Shown here piece by piece: positions 29,186 through 40,158 of a stretch of DNA of 64,000 nucleotides. This stretch comes from Marilutibacter spongiae (GTDB taxonomy: Bacteria; Pseudomonadota; Gammaproteobacteria; Xanthomonadales; Xanthomonadaceae). The DNA lies in the NCBI RefSeq assembly GCF_014145325.1, contig NZ_JACHTF010000009.1:107826-171825 (forward strand). The letters are read 5' to 3'. Both the position numbers and the translations under genes were made by a program. The notes under the pieces were generated by a model, which was given only the letters and a program-made list of their open reading frames with translations, searched no databases and was not told the origin of the DNA. Position 1 is the stretch's first letter. Every line of letters starts with the position of its first letter.

Positions 29186-29214
29186 TTCTGGGCGCAAACC
29201 GCCCGTGTTAACCT
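29186..29214 (+). promoter_or_regulatory. Leaderless-type promoter for mltB
   Basis: -35 TTCTGG (29186-29191), 17-bp spacer, -10 TAACCT (29209-29214), then 7 nt to the ATG. No ribosome-binding site, consistent with a leaderless mRNA. Confidence 0.5.
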
Positions 29215-29221
29215 CGCCGCG

Positions 29222-30403
29222 ATGACTTCCCGACCCGTCCAAGCCGCACTCGCGTGCGCACTCACCGTCCTGGTGGCGGCCTGCGCGACGCAGGCGGCGC
29301 CCCCGGCCCAGGAAGCTCCCGCCGCGCCGGTCGTGCAGACCCCGCCGGCACCGGCCAAGACCCTCGCGCCCACGCCCGGGACCCCGGCGCTGCCCGAGGC
29401 GCAGGAGCGCCTGCCGCTGGAGCAGGCCCGCGCCCGGTTCATCGAGGACACCGCCCGCGAATACGGGATCGACAAGGCCTACATCGCCTCGGTCCTGGCC
29501 GGCGCGGAGAAGCGCGACAGCATCATCAAGGCGATGTCGCGCCCGGCCGAAGCCAAGCCCTGGAGCGACTACCGCCCCATCTTCATCAGCCAGGCGCGCA
29601 TCGACGGCGGGCAGGCGTTCCTCGCCGCGCACCGGGACGAACTGGCCCGGGTCGAGGCGCGTTACGGCGTGCCGCCGGAGATCATCGTCTCGATCATCGG
29701 CGTGGAGACCAGTTACGGGCGCAACACCGGCAGCTACCCGGTGCTCGACGCGCTCTACACGCTGGCGTTCTTCTACCCGCGCACCCACCTGCCCGACAAG
29801 ATCGAGCGAGAGAACCGCCGCGAAACCTTCTTCCGCGGCGAACTGGCGCAGCTCTTCGCGCTGGGCAAGGAAACCGGCATGGACATCACCGCCCTCACCG
29901 GCAGCTACGCCGGCGCGATGGGCTGGGGCCAGTTCATGCCGTCCAGCTACCGCGAGTACGCCGTCGACGGCGACGGCGACGGCAAGCGCGACCTGTTCGA
30001 CAGCACCGACGACGTCTTCGCCTCGATCGCCAACTACTTCGTCCAGAAGGGCGGTTGGGAGCGTGGCGGCCCGGTCGCGGTGCGCGCCACCCGCGATCCC
30101 GGCGTGCCTGATTTCGAACCCGAGGCCCTGGACCCGGTCTACAGCCAGGCCGACCTCGCCCGGCACGGTTACCATCCGGCGACGCCGGTCGCGGCCGACG
30201 AACACGCGGTGCCGCTGAACCTGGACGGCGTGGGCGGCAAGGAATACTGGCTGGGCTTCCGCAACTTCTACGCGATCACCCGCTACAACATCTCCAAGCA
30301 CTACGCCATGGCGGTCTACCAGCTGTCGGAGGCGATCGCCGGCCGCGAGAACCCGCTGGCGGCGATCGAGACGCCCCCGCCCGTGGAGCCCTCCGGGGCA
30401 TGA
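29222..30403 (+). CDS. mltB: Lytic murein transglycosylase B
   Basis: 393-aa lipoprotein (lipobox LVAAC, Cys21). Cleaves glycan strands with anhydro-muropeptide formation. Catalytic Glu162 in IIGVETSYGRNTG; GAMGWGQFMPSSYR and SIANYF are typical of the MltB family. Preceded by a 97-bp gap with its own leaderless-type promoter. The stop overlaps rlpA by 4 bp. Confidence 0.95.
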   Translation: MTSRPVQAALACALTVLVAACATQAAPPAQEAPAAPVVQTPPAPAKTLAPTPGTPALPEAQERLPLEQARARFIEDTAREYGIDKAYIASVLAGAEKRDSIIKAMSRPAEAKPWSDYRPIFISQARIDGGQAFLAAHRDELARVEARYGVPPEIIVSIIGVETSYGRNTGSYPVLDALYTLAFFYPRTHLPDKIERENRRETFFRGELAQLFALGKETGMDITALTGSYAGAMGWGQFMPSSYREYAVDGDGDGKRDLFDSTDDVFASIANYFVQKGGWERGGPVAVRATRDPGVPDFEPEALDPVYSQADLARHGYHPATPVAADEHAVPLNLDGVGGKEYWLGFRNFYAITRYNISKHYAMAVYQLSEAIAGRENPLAAIETPPPVEPSGA

Positions 30404-31653
30404 GGCACGCGCTCGCGGCCGCGATGATCCTGGGCCTGGCCGCCTGCGCGGGTGCGCCGAAGAAGCCGGAACCGGCCCCCGGCGCTAAGCCGGACGCCGC
30501 GACGGGCCATGCGCCCGCGCGAAGCGGCCGCAAGGTCTCGCCCTACGCCCCGGCGCAGGAAGACCCCAGTACGCGCGGCCACTACACCGCCGGCGGCCTG
30601 TACAGGCCCGGGGTCGCCGACAGCACCCCCGATTACGTTCCCGACGTCGATGCCATCCCCGAGCCGGAGGTTGTCGCCGAGCCCCGCTCGACGGTCGGCA
30701 ATCGCCCCACCTACACCGTGCTGGGCAAGCAGTACCACGTGCTCGACGACCCCGACGGCTATGTCGAGCAGGGTCGCGCGTCCTATTACGGGCAGAAGTT
30801 CCATGGGCGCCGGACCTCCAACCTGGAGGTGTACGACATGTACGCCTTCACCGCGGCGCACAAGACGCTGCCGCTGCCGAGTTTCGCGCGGGTGACCAAC
30901 CTCGACAACGGCCGCTCGGTGGTGGTCCGCGTCAACGATCGCGGTCCGTTCCACGAAGGCCGGGTGATCGACCTCAGCTACGCGGCGGCGGTCAAGCTCG
31001 ACATCGTCAGCAAGGGCACCGGTCGCGTGGAAGTGCGCGCGCTGACCCCTGGCGAGGACGCCGCCCCGGTCCTGGCGGCCGCCCCGCCGACCGTGCCCGC
31101 GCCGCCGAGCGCGATGGACCGCCTGGTCGCGAGCATCCCCGACACCCCGGCCGCCGCGGCGGTCGCGGGCGCCCCGTCGGCGACGGTCGCCGTCGCGTCC
31201 GCCAGCGCGGTCGAGCACCGTTTCGACATGCGCCAGGACGGCCGCGCGATGAGCGCGGAGGAATTCGATGCGTGGATGAAGTCGCGCCAGGTGCGCGTCG
31301 CCACCGGCCGCCCCGGCCGGCCGCTCGCGTCGCCGCCGGCCACCGCCGTCGCGCCGGCGCCGCCGAACCCCGCCACCGCCGCGGCCGTCGTCGCGGTGCA
31401 GGGCACGCCAGCCGTCCAGGCGGGCGGCGTCACCCTGCAGGTGGCCAGCTTTTCCGCCCGTGCCAACGCCGACCGCGCCCTGGGCGTGCTCCGGCAGGCC
31501 GGGATCGACCAGGCCCAAGTGCTCGATGCGCAGGCCAACGGCAAGCAGGTCTGGCGCCTCCGCGTCGGGCCGCTGGCCGAAACCGCGGCTCCGGAACTTG
31601 CCGCCCGTCTCGTCGGTCTGGGCTTTGGACAGCCCCAGCCCGTGCGCGACTGA
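30400..31653 (+). CDS. rlpA: Septal-ring lytic transglycosylase RlpA
   Basis: 417-aa lipoprotein (lipobox LGLAAC, Cys16). A double-psi beta-barrel domain (about 125-210) contains GRASYYGQKFHGRRTSN and the catalytic-Asp-containing RVNDRGPFHEGR; a C-terminal SPOR domain (about 345-417, TLQVASFSARANADR...QVWRLRVGPL) binds denuded glycan at the septum. A long Ala/Pro/Val linker joins them. ATG overlaps mltB. Confidence 0.95.
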   Translation: MRHALAAAMILGLAACAGAPKKPEPAPGAKPDAATGHAPARSGRKVSPYAPAQEDPSTRGHYTAGGLYRPGVADSTPDYVPDVDAIPEPEVVAEPRSTVGNRPTYTVLGKQYHVLDDPDGYVEQGRASYYGQKFHGRRTSNLEVYDMYAFTAAHKTLPLPSFARVTNLDNGRSVVVRVNDRGPFHEGRVIDLSYAAAVKLDIVSKGTGRVEVRALTPGEDAAPVLAAAPPTVPAPPSAMDRLVASIPDTPAAAAVAGAPSATVAVASASAVEHRFDMRQDGRAMSAEEFDAWMKSRQVRVATGRPGRPLASPPATAVAPAPPNPATAAAVVAVQGTPAVQAGGVTLQVASFSARANADRALGVLRQAGIDQAQVLDAQANGKQVWRLRVGPLAETAAPELAARLVGLGFGQPQPVRD

Positions 31654-31734
31654 CCGCGACGATGGATCGCGCACCCACCCTTTCCCTTGCCCAGACCCGG
31701 GCCGTGCTGCCGGCCCCCCGGAGTTGTTGAACCG

Positions 31735-32973
31735 ATGAAGATTCCCGCTGTAGCCAAAGCGACCGCCCTCACCGCGCTGACCACCGTCGCGATCAGCCTG
31801 GCGTTCGCCCAGTCGCCGCAACCGCAGCCGGCCACGCCGGTGCCCGCGACCCCGGGCGCGGCGCAGGCGCCCGCCAGCGATGCACTGCCGGTACCGCCCG
31901 CCCCCGACGTGACCGGGACCGCCTGGGTACTGATGGACGCGGCCAGCGGCAACGTCCTGGCCGGACACAACATCGACCAGCAACTCGAGCCGGCCAGCAT
32001 CACCAAGGTCATGACCAGCTACGTCATCGCGGCCGAGATGGCCGGCGGCAAGGTCAAGGGCACCGACCAGGTGATGATGACCGAGAACGCCTGGCGCAAG
32101 GGCGGGGCCGGCACCGACGGCAGCTATTCCGGCTTCGAGGTCAACAAGACCGCGCCGCTGCTTGAGATGGAAAAGGGCATGGTGGTGCAGTCGGGCAACG
32201 ATGCCGCGATCGCCCTGGCCGAGCACGTCGCCGGTACCGAGGAGGCCTTCGCCACCTTGATGAACCAGTACGCCCAGCGCATCGGCATGAAGAACAGCCA
32301 CTTCGTCAACGCCACCGGCCTGCCGGGCGAGGGCCACCTGACCAGCGCCCACGACCTGGCCCTGCTCGGGCGCGCGCTGATCCACGATTTCCCCACCGCG
32401 TACTCCTACAACAGCATCAAGGAGTTCACGGTCGGTCCGATCACCCAGCCCAACCGCAACCTGCTGCTGTGGCGCGACAACAGCGTCGACGGCATCAAGA
32501 CCGGCCATACATCCGCCGCCGGATACTGCCTGATGGCCTCGGCCAAGCGTGGCGACCAGCGCCTGATCTCGGTGGTCATGGGCTCGACCTCCGAAGCCAA
32601 GCGCGCCAGCGACAGCCAGGCGCTGCTGAACTGGGGCTTCCGTTTCTACGAGACCCACAAGCTCTACGACCCGGGCCAGGCCGTCGCCAGCCAGAAGGTC
32701 TGGAAGGGCCAGGCCGAGGAGGTCAAGCTGGGCGTCGCCGAACCGCTGCTGGTGACCGTGCCGCGCGGCCGTTACGAGCAGCTCAAGCCGATGATGGACA
32801 TGCCCCGCACCCTGGTCGCGCCCATCGCCAAGGGCCAGGCGATCGGCACCGTCAAGGTCATGCTCGACGACAAGGTCATCGCCCAGCGCCCGCTGGTGGC
32901 GATCGAGGCCGTCGAGCAGGCGGGCTTCTTCAAGCGCCTCTGGGACGAGTTCTGGATGTGGTGGGGTGAGTAG
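31735..32973 (+). CDS. dacA: D-alanyl-D-alanine carboxypeptidase (PBP5/6)
   Basis: 412 aa. Signal peptide ends about ALA/FAQ. The penicilloyl-serine motifs SITK (Ser88-Lys91), SGN (153-155) and KTGHT (from Lys255) are all present, followed by the C-terminal beta domain and the amphipathic membrane-anchoring helix (FFKRLWDEFWMWWGE). Trims terminal D-Ala from pentapeptides and controls cell shape. The 81-bp gap after rlpA is probably still within the same transcript. Confidence 0.96.
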   Translation: MKIPAVAKATALTALTTVAISLAFAQSPQPQPATPVPATPGAAQAPASDALPVPPAPDVTGTAWVLMDAASGNVLAGHNIDQQLEPASITKVMTSYVIAAEMAGGKVKGTDQVMMTENAWRKGGAGTDGSYSGFEVNKTAPLLEMEKGMVVQSGNDAAIALAEHVAGTEEAFATLMNQYAQRIGMKNSHFVNATGLPGEGHLTSAHDLALLGRALIHDFPTAYSYNSIKEFTVGPITQPNRNLLLWRDNSVDGIKTGHTSAAGYCLMASAKRGDQRLISVVMGSTSEAKRASDSQALLNWGFRFYETHKLYDPGQAVASQKVWKGQAEEVKLGVAEPLLVTVPRGRYEQLKPMMDMPRTLVAPIAKGQAIGTVKVMLDDKVIAQRPLVAIEAVEQAGFFKRLWDEFWMWWGE

Positions 32974-33035
32974 CCGCGCTTGCGAGCCACTGGCTCGCGC
33001 GGCTGCGAACGCCCGGTCGCCAGAACCGTAGCCTC

Positions 33036-33127
33036 GTAGGGTGGGTAGAGCCAAAGGCGAAACCCACCGTCGCGAAATTTCGTGCAGGACGCATGATGGG
33101 TTTTGCTTCGCGCTACCCATCCTACGG
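33036..33127. repeat. REP-like element, family A
   Basis: Begins GTAGGGTGGGTAGAGCCAAA and ends GCGCTACCCATCCTACG, so the termini are complementary (GTAGG-TGGGTA with TACCCA-CCTAC). Contains CGAAATTTCG in the middle. Confidence 0.9.
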
Positions 33128-33203
33128 CGCTACCCGTCCTACGATCGCGCCCAAGCCGTCATCCCAGCGAACGCTGGGATCCAGCCTTTGCCATGCCGCC
33201 TTC

Positions 33204-33605
33204 GTAGGGTGGGTAGAGCCAAAGGCGAAACCCACCGTCGCGAAATTTCGTGCAGGACGCATGATGGGTCTTGCTTCGCGCTACCCATCCTACGGTGCTC
33301 GATCGGAACCCGCGGAAAGATCAAAGGCTTCCGCCCTTTGGGCGGGTCCCTTTTGTCTTGTCAAAAGGAACCAAAACCCCCGGCTCCATCGGCCGCCGGT
33401 CCGGCTTCGCCGCACCGGTCCCCTGCGCGCCTCGGTCATGGCGGCACGGCGCCCAAACTCGCTTCGCTCAAACAAGGGCGCCTCTCCGGCCGCCACGCCC
33501 TGCGGTGCTCGGCGGCCTCAAAGTCGCGAAGATCAAGATCAAGATCAAGATCAAGATCAAGATCAAGATCAAGATCAAGATCAAGGTCAACGGCAACGGC
33601 AACGT
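33204..33605. repeat. Composite repeat unit, isolated copy
   Basis: Order: family-A REP (33204-33294), a 180-bp hairpin-rich block starting near 33348 (CCTTTTG...CAAAAGG), nine perfect GATCAA hexamers (33531-33584), then GGTCAA and CGGCAA hexamers. The same order recurs in tandem at 38.7-40.0 kb. A family-B element (CGTAGCCCGGGT...) follows at 33609-33641, and another at 33751-33782. Confidence 0.9.
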
Positions 33606-33831
33606 CCACGTAGCCCGGGTAAGCGAGGCGCACCCGGGGCCCCGAAAGCCCACCTTGCTCGAAGCGCCGCCTCGCGAGGTGCAAAGCGCTCCGCCTATTG
33701 CACCCTGCGGATCCGGCTCGCGTGGCTGCGAACGCCCGGTCGCCAGAACCGTAGCCCAGGCAAGCCGAGCGCAGCCGGGGCCCGGGCATGGGGCGGCATG
33801 GGCCTTGGCATTCCCCGGCGACCGCCGGACC

Positions 33832-33860
33832 TTGGGTTCGCCCGGTGGCGGACCCATAAT
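33832..33860 (+). promoter_or_regulatory. Leaderless promoter for DUF493-lipB
   Basis: -35 TTGGGT (33832-33837), 17-bp spacer, -10 CATAAT (33855-33860), then CGGGGC and the ATG. The best-formed of the leaderless-type promoters in the window. Confidence 0.65.
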
Positions 33861-33866
33861 CGGGGC

Positions 33867-34145
33867 ATGGACATCACATCCGACAACCCCGAGCACGGCT
33901 TCCAGTTCCCCGGCCATTTCGAGCTCAGCGCGATGGGCCCGGCGACCGCCGGCCTGGAACGCGAGCTGCCGCAGCGCCTGATCGACGCCGGCATCGAGGT
34001 CGAGAGCGAATCGATCCAGTGGAAGCACTCCTCCAACGGCAAGTACGTCTCGGTCCGCATCCGCTTCAAGGCCGAGGACCGTGCCCAGTACGACCTGGCC
34101 CACCAGGTGCTGCGCGACCATCCCGAGGTGAAGTGGACGCTGTGA
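33867..34145 (+). CDS. ybeD: DUF493 family protein (YbeD-like)
   Basis: 92 aa. [28 protein letters not shown] and the ending [12 protein letters not shown] match the DUF493/YbeD ferredoxin-like-fold family, which sits between dacA and lipB in many proteobacteria. A much longer upstream frame is repeat-derived and was discarded. Its stop overlaps the lipB GTG. Function unknown; the fold resembles regulatory ACT domains. Confidence 0.9.
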   Translation: MDITSDNPEHGFQFPGHFELSAMGPATAGLERELPQRLIDAGIEVESESIQWKHSSNGKYVSVRIRFKAEDRAQYDLAHQVLRDHPEVKWTL

Positions 34146-34852
34146 CCTGCCACACCGCGCAAGCGGTCGACGAGGCCTCGCCGGTGCTGCCGGCGGCGCG
34201 GCTGCGCGACCTCGGCAGGCAGCCCTACGAGCCGGTCTGGCGCGCGATGCAGGCCTTCACCGACGCGCGCACGGCCGATACACCGGACGAACTGTGGCTG
34301 GTCGAGCACGACCCGGTGTTCACCCTCGGCCAGGCGGGCAAGCCCGAGCACGTGCTCGCCGCCGGCGACATCCCGGTCATCCACGTCGACCGCGGCGGCC
34401 AGGTCACCTACCACGGCCCCGGCCAGATCGTGCTCTACCCCCTGCTGGACCTGCGCCGGCTCAGGGTCGGGGTTAAGGAGTACGTCTGCCGCGTGGAACA
34501 GGCCATGATCGACACCCTGGCCGACTGGAACATCGAAGCGGTCCGCCGCGAGGGCGCCCCGGGCGTCTACGTGGGCGACGCCAAGATCGGTGCACTCGGC
34601 ATCCGGGTGCGGCATGGCTGCACCTTCCACGGCCTGGCGTTCAACATCGCCATGGACCTGGCGCCCTTCCAGCGCATCAATCCCTGCGGTTTCGCGGGGT
34701 TGCAGGTGACCTCGGTGGTAGACTTGGGCGGGCCTTCCGGGCTCGAACCGGTCAAGCCGGTGCTCGTCGAGCACCTGGCGCGCCTGTTCGGGCTGCAGGT
34801 CGAGACCGCGCCGGCGCGCGTCCCCTCCATTCCCGGGACCCACGCAGCGTAG
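34142..34852 (+). CDS. lipB: Octanoyl-ACP:protein octanoyltransferase
   Basis: 236 aa from GTG overlapping the previous stop (GTGA). Moves octanoate from ACP to lipoyl domains. [12 protein letters not shown], the catalytic Lys148 in [20 protein letters not shown] and acyl-accepting Cys182 in [12 protein letters not shown] are present. It precedes lipA by 106 bp, giving the two-step endogenous lipoylation pathway. Confidence 0.96.
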   Translation: MTCHTAQAVDEASPVLPAARLRDLGRQPYEPVWRAMQAFTDARTADTPDELWLVEHDPVFTLGQAGKPEHVLAAGDIPVIHVDRGGQVTYHGPGQIVLYPLLDLRRLRVGVKEYVCRVEQAMIDTLADWNIEAVRREGAPGVYVGDAKIGALGIRVRHGCTFHGLAFNIAMDLAPFQRINPCGFAGLQVTSVVDLGGPSGLEPVKPVLVEHLARLFGLQVETAPARVPSIPGTHAA

Positions 34853-34958
34853 GGAGCCGGCATGCGCGGCGGCAGCGCCCGCGACGCCGGTCCCGTCCCC
34901 ATTTTCCAGCCTTCCCCGTGGCCGGGGGAGGCCCCAGATCCGGCCAGGCCCGTCCACG

Positions 34959-35972
34959 ATGACCCAAGATGCCAGCAAGACCATCCCGCTCGCGGTCGTG
35001 AGCGGCGACAGCACCGCCCCCGCCCCTTTGCAGGCGGGCGTGAAGCAGGTGGCCGGGGACAAGATCGCCCGCTCACCGGTCCAGTTCCAGGACGTGCCGG
35101 TGCTGCGCAAGCCGTCCTGGATCCGCGTGCGCATCCCATCGGGCAATGCCGTGCAGAAGCTCAAGGAGAAGCTGCGCGAAAACCGCCTGGTGACCGTCTG
35201 CGAAGAAGCCAGCTGCCCGAACATCCACGAGTGCTTCGGCCACGGTACCGCCACGTTCATGATCCTTGGCGAGGTCTGCACGCGCCGCTGCTCGTTCTGC
35301 GATGTCGCCCACGGCCGTCCGAAGCCGCCGGACCCGGGCGAGCCGGCGCACCTGGCCGAAACCGTCGCCGACATGGGCCTGCGCTACGTGGTGGTGACCA
35401 GCGTGGACCGTGACGACCTGCGCGACGGCGGTGCCCAGCATTTCGTCGACTGCATCGCGGCCATCCGCGACAAGGCGCCGGGGACCCGCATCGAGATCCT
35501 CACCCCCGACTTCCGCGGCCGCGGCCGGATGGAGCGCGCGCTGGAGATCCTGGCCACGAACCCGCCGGACGTGTTCAACCACAACGTCGAGACCGTCCCG
35601 GACCTCTATCGCAACGTGCGTCCGGGCGCGGATTACCAGTGGTCGATGACCCTGCTGCAGAAGTTCAAGGCCCAGCACCCCGGCGTCGTCACCAAGTCCG
35701 GGATCATGCTCGGCCTGGGCGAGACGATGGAGCAGGTGCAGGCGACCCTGCGCGACCTGCGCGCGCACGACGTCGACATGATCACCATCGGCCAGTACCT
35801 GCAGCCCAGCGCGCACCACCATCCGGTGATGCGCTACTGGACGCCGGAGGAGTTCAAGGCGCTGGAGGAGTACGGCCTGTCCCTGGGTTTCAGCCACGTC
35901 GCCTCGGGCCCGCTGGTGCGCTCCTCGTACCACGCAGACCGTTCGGCGATGGAGGCGGGCGTCGCCGCCTGA
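34959..35972 (+). CDS. lipA: Lipoyl synthase
   Basis: 337-aa radical SAM enzyme inserting two sulfurs into the octanoyl chain. Auxiliary cluster cysteines 81, 86, 92 ([12 protein letters not shown]) and radical-SAM cysteines 107, 111, 114 (CTRRCSFC) are present, as is the C-terminal RSSYHA serine ligand motif. No strong ribosome site before the ATG. The 311 bp after it hold no gene; they contain a candidate -35/-10 (TTTAGG at 36159, TAGCCT at 36181) for prc and three GTAC tetramers at 36187-36214. Confidence 0.97.
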   Translation: MTQDASKTIPLAVVSGDSTAPAPLQAGVKQVAGDKIARSPVQFQDVPVLRKPSWIRVRIPSGNAVQKLKEKLRENRLVTVCEEASCPNIHECFGHGTATFMILGEVCTRRCSFCDVAHGRPKPPDPGEPAHLAETVADMGLRYVVVTSVDRDDLRDGGAQHFVDCIAAIRDKAPGTRIEILTPDFRGRGRMERALEILATNPPDVFNHNVETVPDLYRNVRPGADYQWSMTLLQKFKAQHPGVVTKSGIMLGLGETMEQVQATLRDLRAHDVDMITIGQYLQPSAHHHPVMRYWTPEEFKALEEYGLSLGFSHVASGPLVRSSYHADRSAMEAGVAA

Positions 35973-36283
35973 GCGCCGATCGCGCCTTCACCCGGTGCTT
36001 CCCCCGTGGCGGGGAAGATGCGGTGGCACGGGGCGGAACGGTGGCCTCCGGGCGTGGGCGCCTGCGTTGGCAGGGTCGTGCCGGCCGGGTCATCAACCTG
36101 AACCGTGCGTCGGCCCCGGGCGCCGTCCCGCCGTTCATCGCGTGACAGGGCCTGCAACTTTAGGCACTGTGAAACGGTCGTAGCCTGTACGAGTCTGTAC
36201 GTATCGACGCGTACTGGCGGAATGCACGGCGTCGATTCCCCCGCACCAAAGATCAGGCCGGTGACGGCCGCGAAGTGTCCGCG

Positions 36284-38494
36284 ATGAATCCCAAGAATCC
36301 CCTGTTGCTCGCTTTGCTCCTCGCCGCCCCGCTGGCGCAGTCCGCGCTGGCCGACGACGGCGGTACCCCGGCCCTGGCAGCCGTGACCCCGGGCGCGGCG
36401 CTGCCCACGTCGGCGACGCAGGACCAGGTCACCGCGGCCCGCCACGTCTACACCCTGCTGTCGGACAGCCGCTACGCCTATCGGCCCAAGCCGCTGGACG
36501 ACGCCTTGTCGGCGGACATGTACGACCGCTACCTGGAGTCGCTGGACGGCGGCAAGCAGTTCTTCACCGCGACCGACATCGCCCGTTTCGACGCCTGGAA
36601 GCTGCGCCTCGACGACGCGCTCAAGAGCGGCGACCTCGATCCGGCCTACGCGATGTTCAGCACCTACCGCAAGCGCGTCAACGAACGCGTCGCCTTCGCG
36701 CGCGCGCTGCTGACCAAGGACGTCTTCCAGTTCACCGGCAACGACCGCTACGAATACGATCGCGAGGACGCGGCCTGGGCCGCCGACACCGCCGAGCTCG
36801 ACAGCCTCTGGACCCAGTCGGTGCGCAACGACTGGCTGCGCCTGAAGATGGCCGGCAAGAAGCCCGAGGACATCCGCAAGACGCTCGACAAGCGCTACGA
36901 GAACCTGGCCAAGGGCATCGCCGAGCTCAAGGGCGAGGACGTCTTCCAGACCTTCCTCAACAGCTACGCCAACGCGATCGATCCGCACACCGACTACCTG
37001 ACGCCGCGTTCGGCCGACAATTTCAACCTGTCGATGTCGCTCTCGCTGGAGGGCATCGGCGCCGTGCTGCAGAAGCAGGACGACGTCGTCGCCATCCGCG
37101 AGATCGTCGCCGGCGGCCCGGCCGGCAAGTCGGGCAAGCTCAACCCCGGCGACCGCATCGTCGCCGTCGGCCAGGGCGAGAGCGGGCCGATGGAGGACGT
37201 GGTCGGCTGGCGCATCGACGACGTCGTCGCCAAGATCCGCGGCAACAAGGGCAGCAAGGTGCGCCTGGACGTGATCCCGGTCGAGATGGGCCTGGATTCG
37301 CCGCCCAGCCGAGTGGTGCTGGTGCGCGACAAGGTGCGGCTGGAGGACCAGGCCGCGAAGTCCAAGGTCATCACCATCCCGGCCACCGACGGCACCCCGG
37401 CGCAGCGCGTCGGCGTGATCGAGCTGCCCGGCTTCTACCAGGACTTCGAGGGTCGTCGCCGCAACGCCAACGACTACGCTTCCGCCACCCGCGACGTCGC
37501 CCGCCTGCTCAAGGAGCTGCAGGGCAAGGACGTGGACGGCGTGGTCCTGGACCTGCGCAACAACGGCGGCGGTTCGCTCAACGAGGCGATCGAGCTGACT
37601 GGCCTGTTCATCGACCGCGGCCCGGTCGTGCAGGTGCGCGAGTCCGGCGGCCGGGTCGTCGTCAACGGCGACGAGGACAGCGGCATCGCCTGGGAAGGCC
37701 CGCTGGCCGTGCTGATCAACCGCGGTTCGGCCTCGGCGTCGGAGATCTTCGCCGGCGCGATCCAGGACTACGGCCGCGGCCTCGTCATCGGCGAGACCAC
37801 CTTCGGCAAGGGCACCGTGCAGAACCTGATCGACCTGGACCGCTGGCCGGCCAACGAGACGCCGCGCTTCGGCCAGGTGAAGCTGACCATCGCCCAGTTC
37901 TTCCGCGTCAGCGGCGGCTCCACGCAGAACAAGGGCGTGGTGCCCGACATCGCCTTCCCGGCGTCGGTCGATGCGACCGAGTTCGGCGAGAGCACCTACG
38001 ACAACGCATTGCCGTGGACCAAGATCTCGGCCGTGCCGCACGTGCGCTACGGCAACTTCGCCCCGCTGCTGCCCAAGCTCGAGGCGCTGCACGAGAATCG
38101 CATCGCCCGCGACAAGGAGTTCCAGTGGTGGGCCGACGACGTCGCCCAGTACCGCGCGGAAAGCGAGAAGACCTCGATCACGCTCAACGAGGCCGAGCGG
38201 CGCGCCGAGCGCGACCGCGAGCAGGCCAAGCGCAAGGCACGCCAGGAAGAGCGCAAGGCCCTCGGCCTGGCCCTGGACCCGCTGGCCGACGTCACCGACG
38301 ACGGCCTGTCGGCCAACGAGCGCGACATCGTCAAGGACGCCGAGCGCGAGAAGCTGGCCGAGGACCGTCCCGACCCGCTGTTGCGCGAGTCCGCCGCGAT
38401 CCTCGCCGATGCGATCCGCCTGCTCGACGCGGACAAGCAGCTCTCGGCCCAGGTCCTGCCGACCGCGAACAAGCCGGGGCACTGGGCGGACTGA
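36284..38494 (+). CDS. prc: Carboxy-terminal (tail-specific) protease Prc
   Basis: 736 aa with signal peptide MNPKNPLLLALLLAAPLAQSALA. N-terminal helical domain, PDZ (about 245-330), S41 catalytic core with Ser484 in GSASASEIF and Lys509 in FGKGTV, the 25-residue spacing seen in Prc, then the C-terminal DUF3340 region. A periplasmic enzyme that trims lipoproteins and degrades peptidoglycan hydrolases such as MepS, fitting the wall cluster upstream. GTG at 36275 is an alternative start. Residues about 640-665 are highly charged and helical. Confidence 0.95.
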   Translation: MNPKNPLLLALLLAAPLAQSALADDGGTPALAAVTPGAALPTSATQDQVTAARHVYTLLSDSRYAYRPKPLDDALSADMYDRYLESLDGGKQFFTATDIARFDAWKLRLDDALKSGDLDPAYAMFSTYRKRVNERVAFARALLTKDVFQFTGNDRYEYDREDAAWAADTAELDSLWTQSVRNDWLRLKMAGKKPEDIRKTLDKRYENLAKGIAELKGEDVFQTFLNSYANAIDPHTDYLTPRSADNFNLSMSLSLEGIGAVLQKQDDVVAIREIVAGGPAGKSGKLNPGDRIVAVGQGESGPMEDVVGWRIDDVVAKIRGNKGSKVRLDVIPVEMGLDSPPSRVVLVRDKVRLEDQAAKSKVITIPATDGTPAQRVGVIELPGFYQDFEGRRRNANDYASATRDVARLLKELQGKDVDGVVLDLRNNGGGSLNEAIELTGLFIDRGPVVQVRESGGRVVVNGDEDSGIAWEGPLAVLINRGSASASEIFAGAIQDYGRGLVIGETTFGKGTVQNLIDLDRWPANETPRFGQVKLTIAQFFRVSGGSTQNKGVVPDIAFPASVDATEFGESTYDNALPWTKISAVPHVRYGNFAPLLPKLEALHENRIARDKEFQWWADDVAQYRAESEKTSITLNEAERRAERDREQAKRKARQEERKALGLALDPLADVTDDGLSANERDIVKDAEREKLAEDRPDPLLRESAAILADAIRLLDADKQLSAQVLPTANKPGHWAD

Positions 38495-38516
38495 TCGCCC
38501 GGTAGCGAAGGGTACG

Positions 38517-38545
38517 AAAAAGGGACGGCCTGGCCGTCCCTTTTT
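38517..38545 (+). terminator. Intrinsic terminator of prc
   Basis: AAAAAGGGACGG...CCGTCCCTTTTT hairpin 22 bp after the stop codon, with a five-T tail and complementary five-A flank, so it can act in both directions. Confidence 0.9.
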
Positions 38546-38550
38546 CTTTG

Positions 38551-38682
38551 GTGATGGGTGATGGGTGATGGGTGATGGGTGATGGGTGATGGGTGATGGG
38601 TGATGGGTGATGGGTGATGGGTGATTGGGGAATGGGGAATGGGGAATGGGGAATGGGGAATGGGGAATGGGGAATGGGGAAT
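38551..38682. repeat. Two adjacent heptamer arrays
   Basis: (GTGATGG)x10 at 38551-38620, a transition GTGATTG, then (GGGGAAT)x8 at 38627-38682. The first differs by one base per unit from the minus-strand reading of the 22.1-kb array (TGATTGG against TGATGGG), and also has ten copies. Confidence 0.97.
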
Positions 38683-38714
38683 GCCGGAGGTCGGAGGTCG
38701 GTCGCGACCTCGCT

Positions 38715-40029
<1,315 letters not shown>

Positions 40030-40158
40030 AAGCGGGCCTCCCGCGCGGCGGCGCGTTGAAAGCCAGGCGTGCTCAAATCGCCACCTTGCGCGGTGCATCA
40101 TGCGCAGCGTATTGCGCCGGACGAAGCCGCGTCTCTTGAGGGGGGCTCGTCGTGCGTC

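Larger units (their letters stand above)
32992..33756. repeat. Pair of 42-bp direct repeats bounding a repeat block
   Basis: 32992-33033 and 33715-33756 match over 42 bp with one mismatch (core GGCTGCGAACGCCCGG and GTCGCCAGAACCGTAGCC). They enclose 680 bp made entirely of REP-like and simple repeats. The gap 32974-33866 contains no supported gene other than these repeats. Confidence 0.9.

Noticed and set aside
33093..33866. Long N-terminal extension of the DUF493 gene
   Set aside because: Made of REP and hexamer repeats; the real ATG at 33867 has its own promoter and begins the conserved domain.
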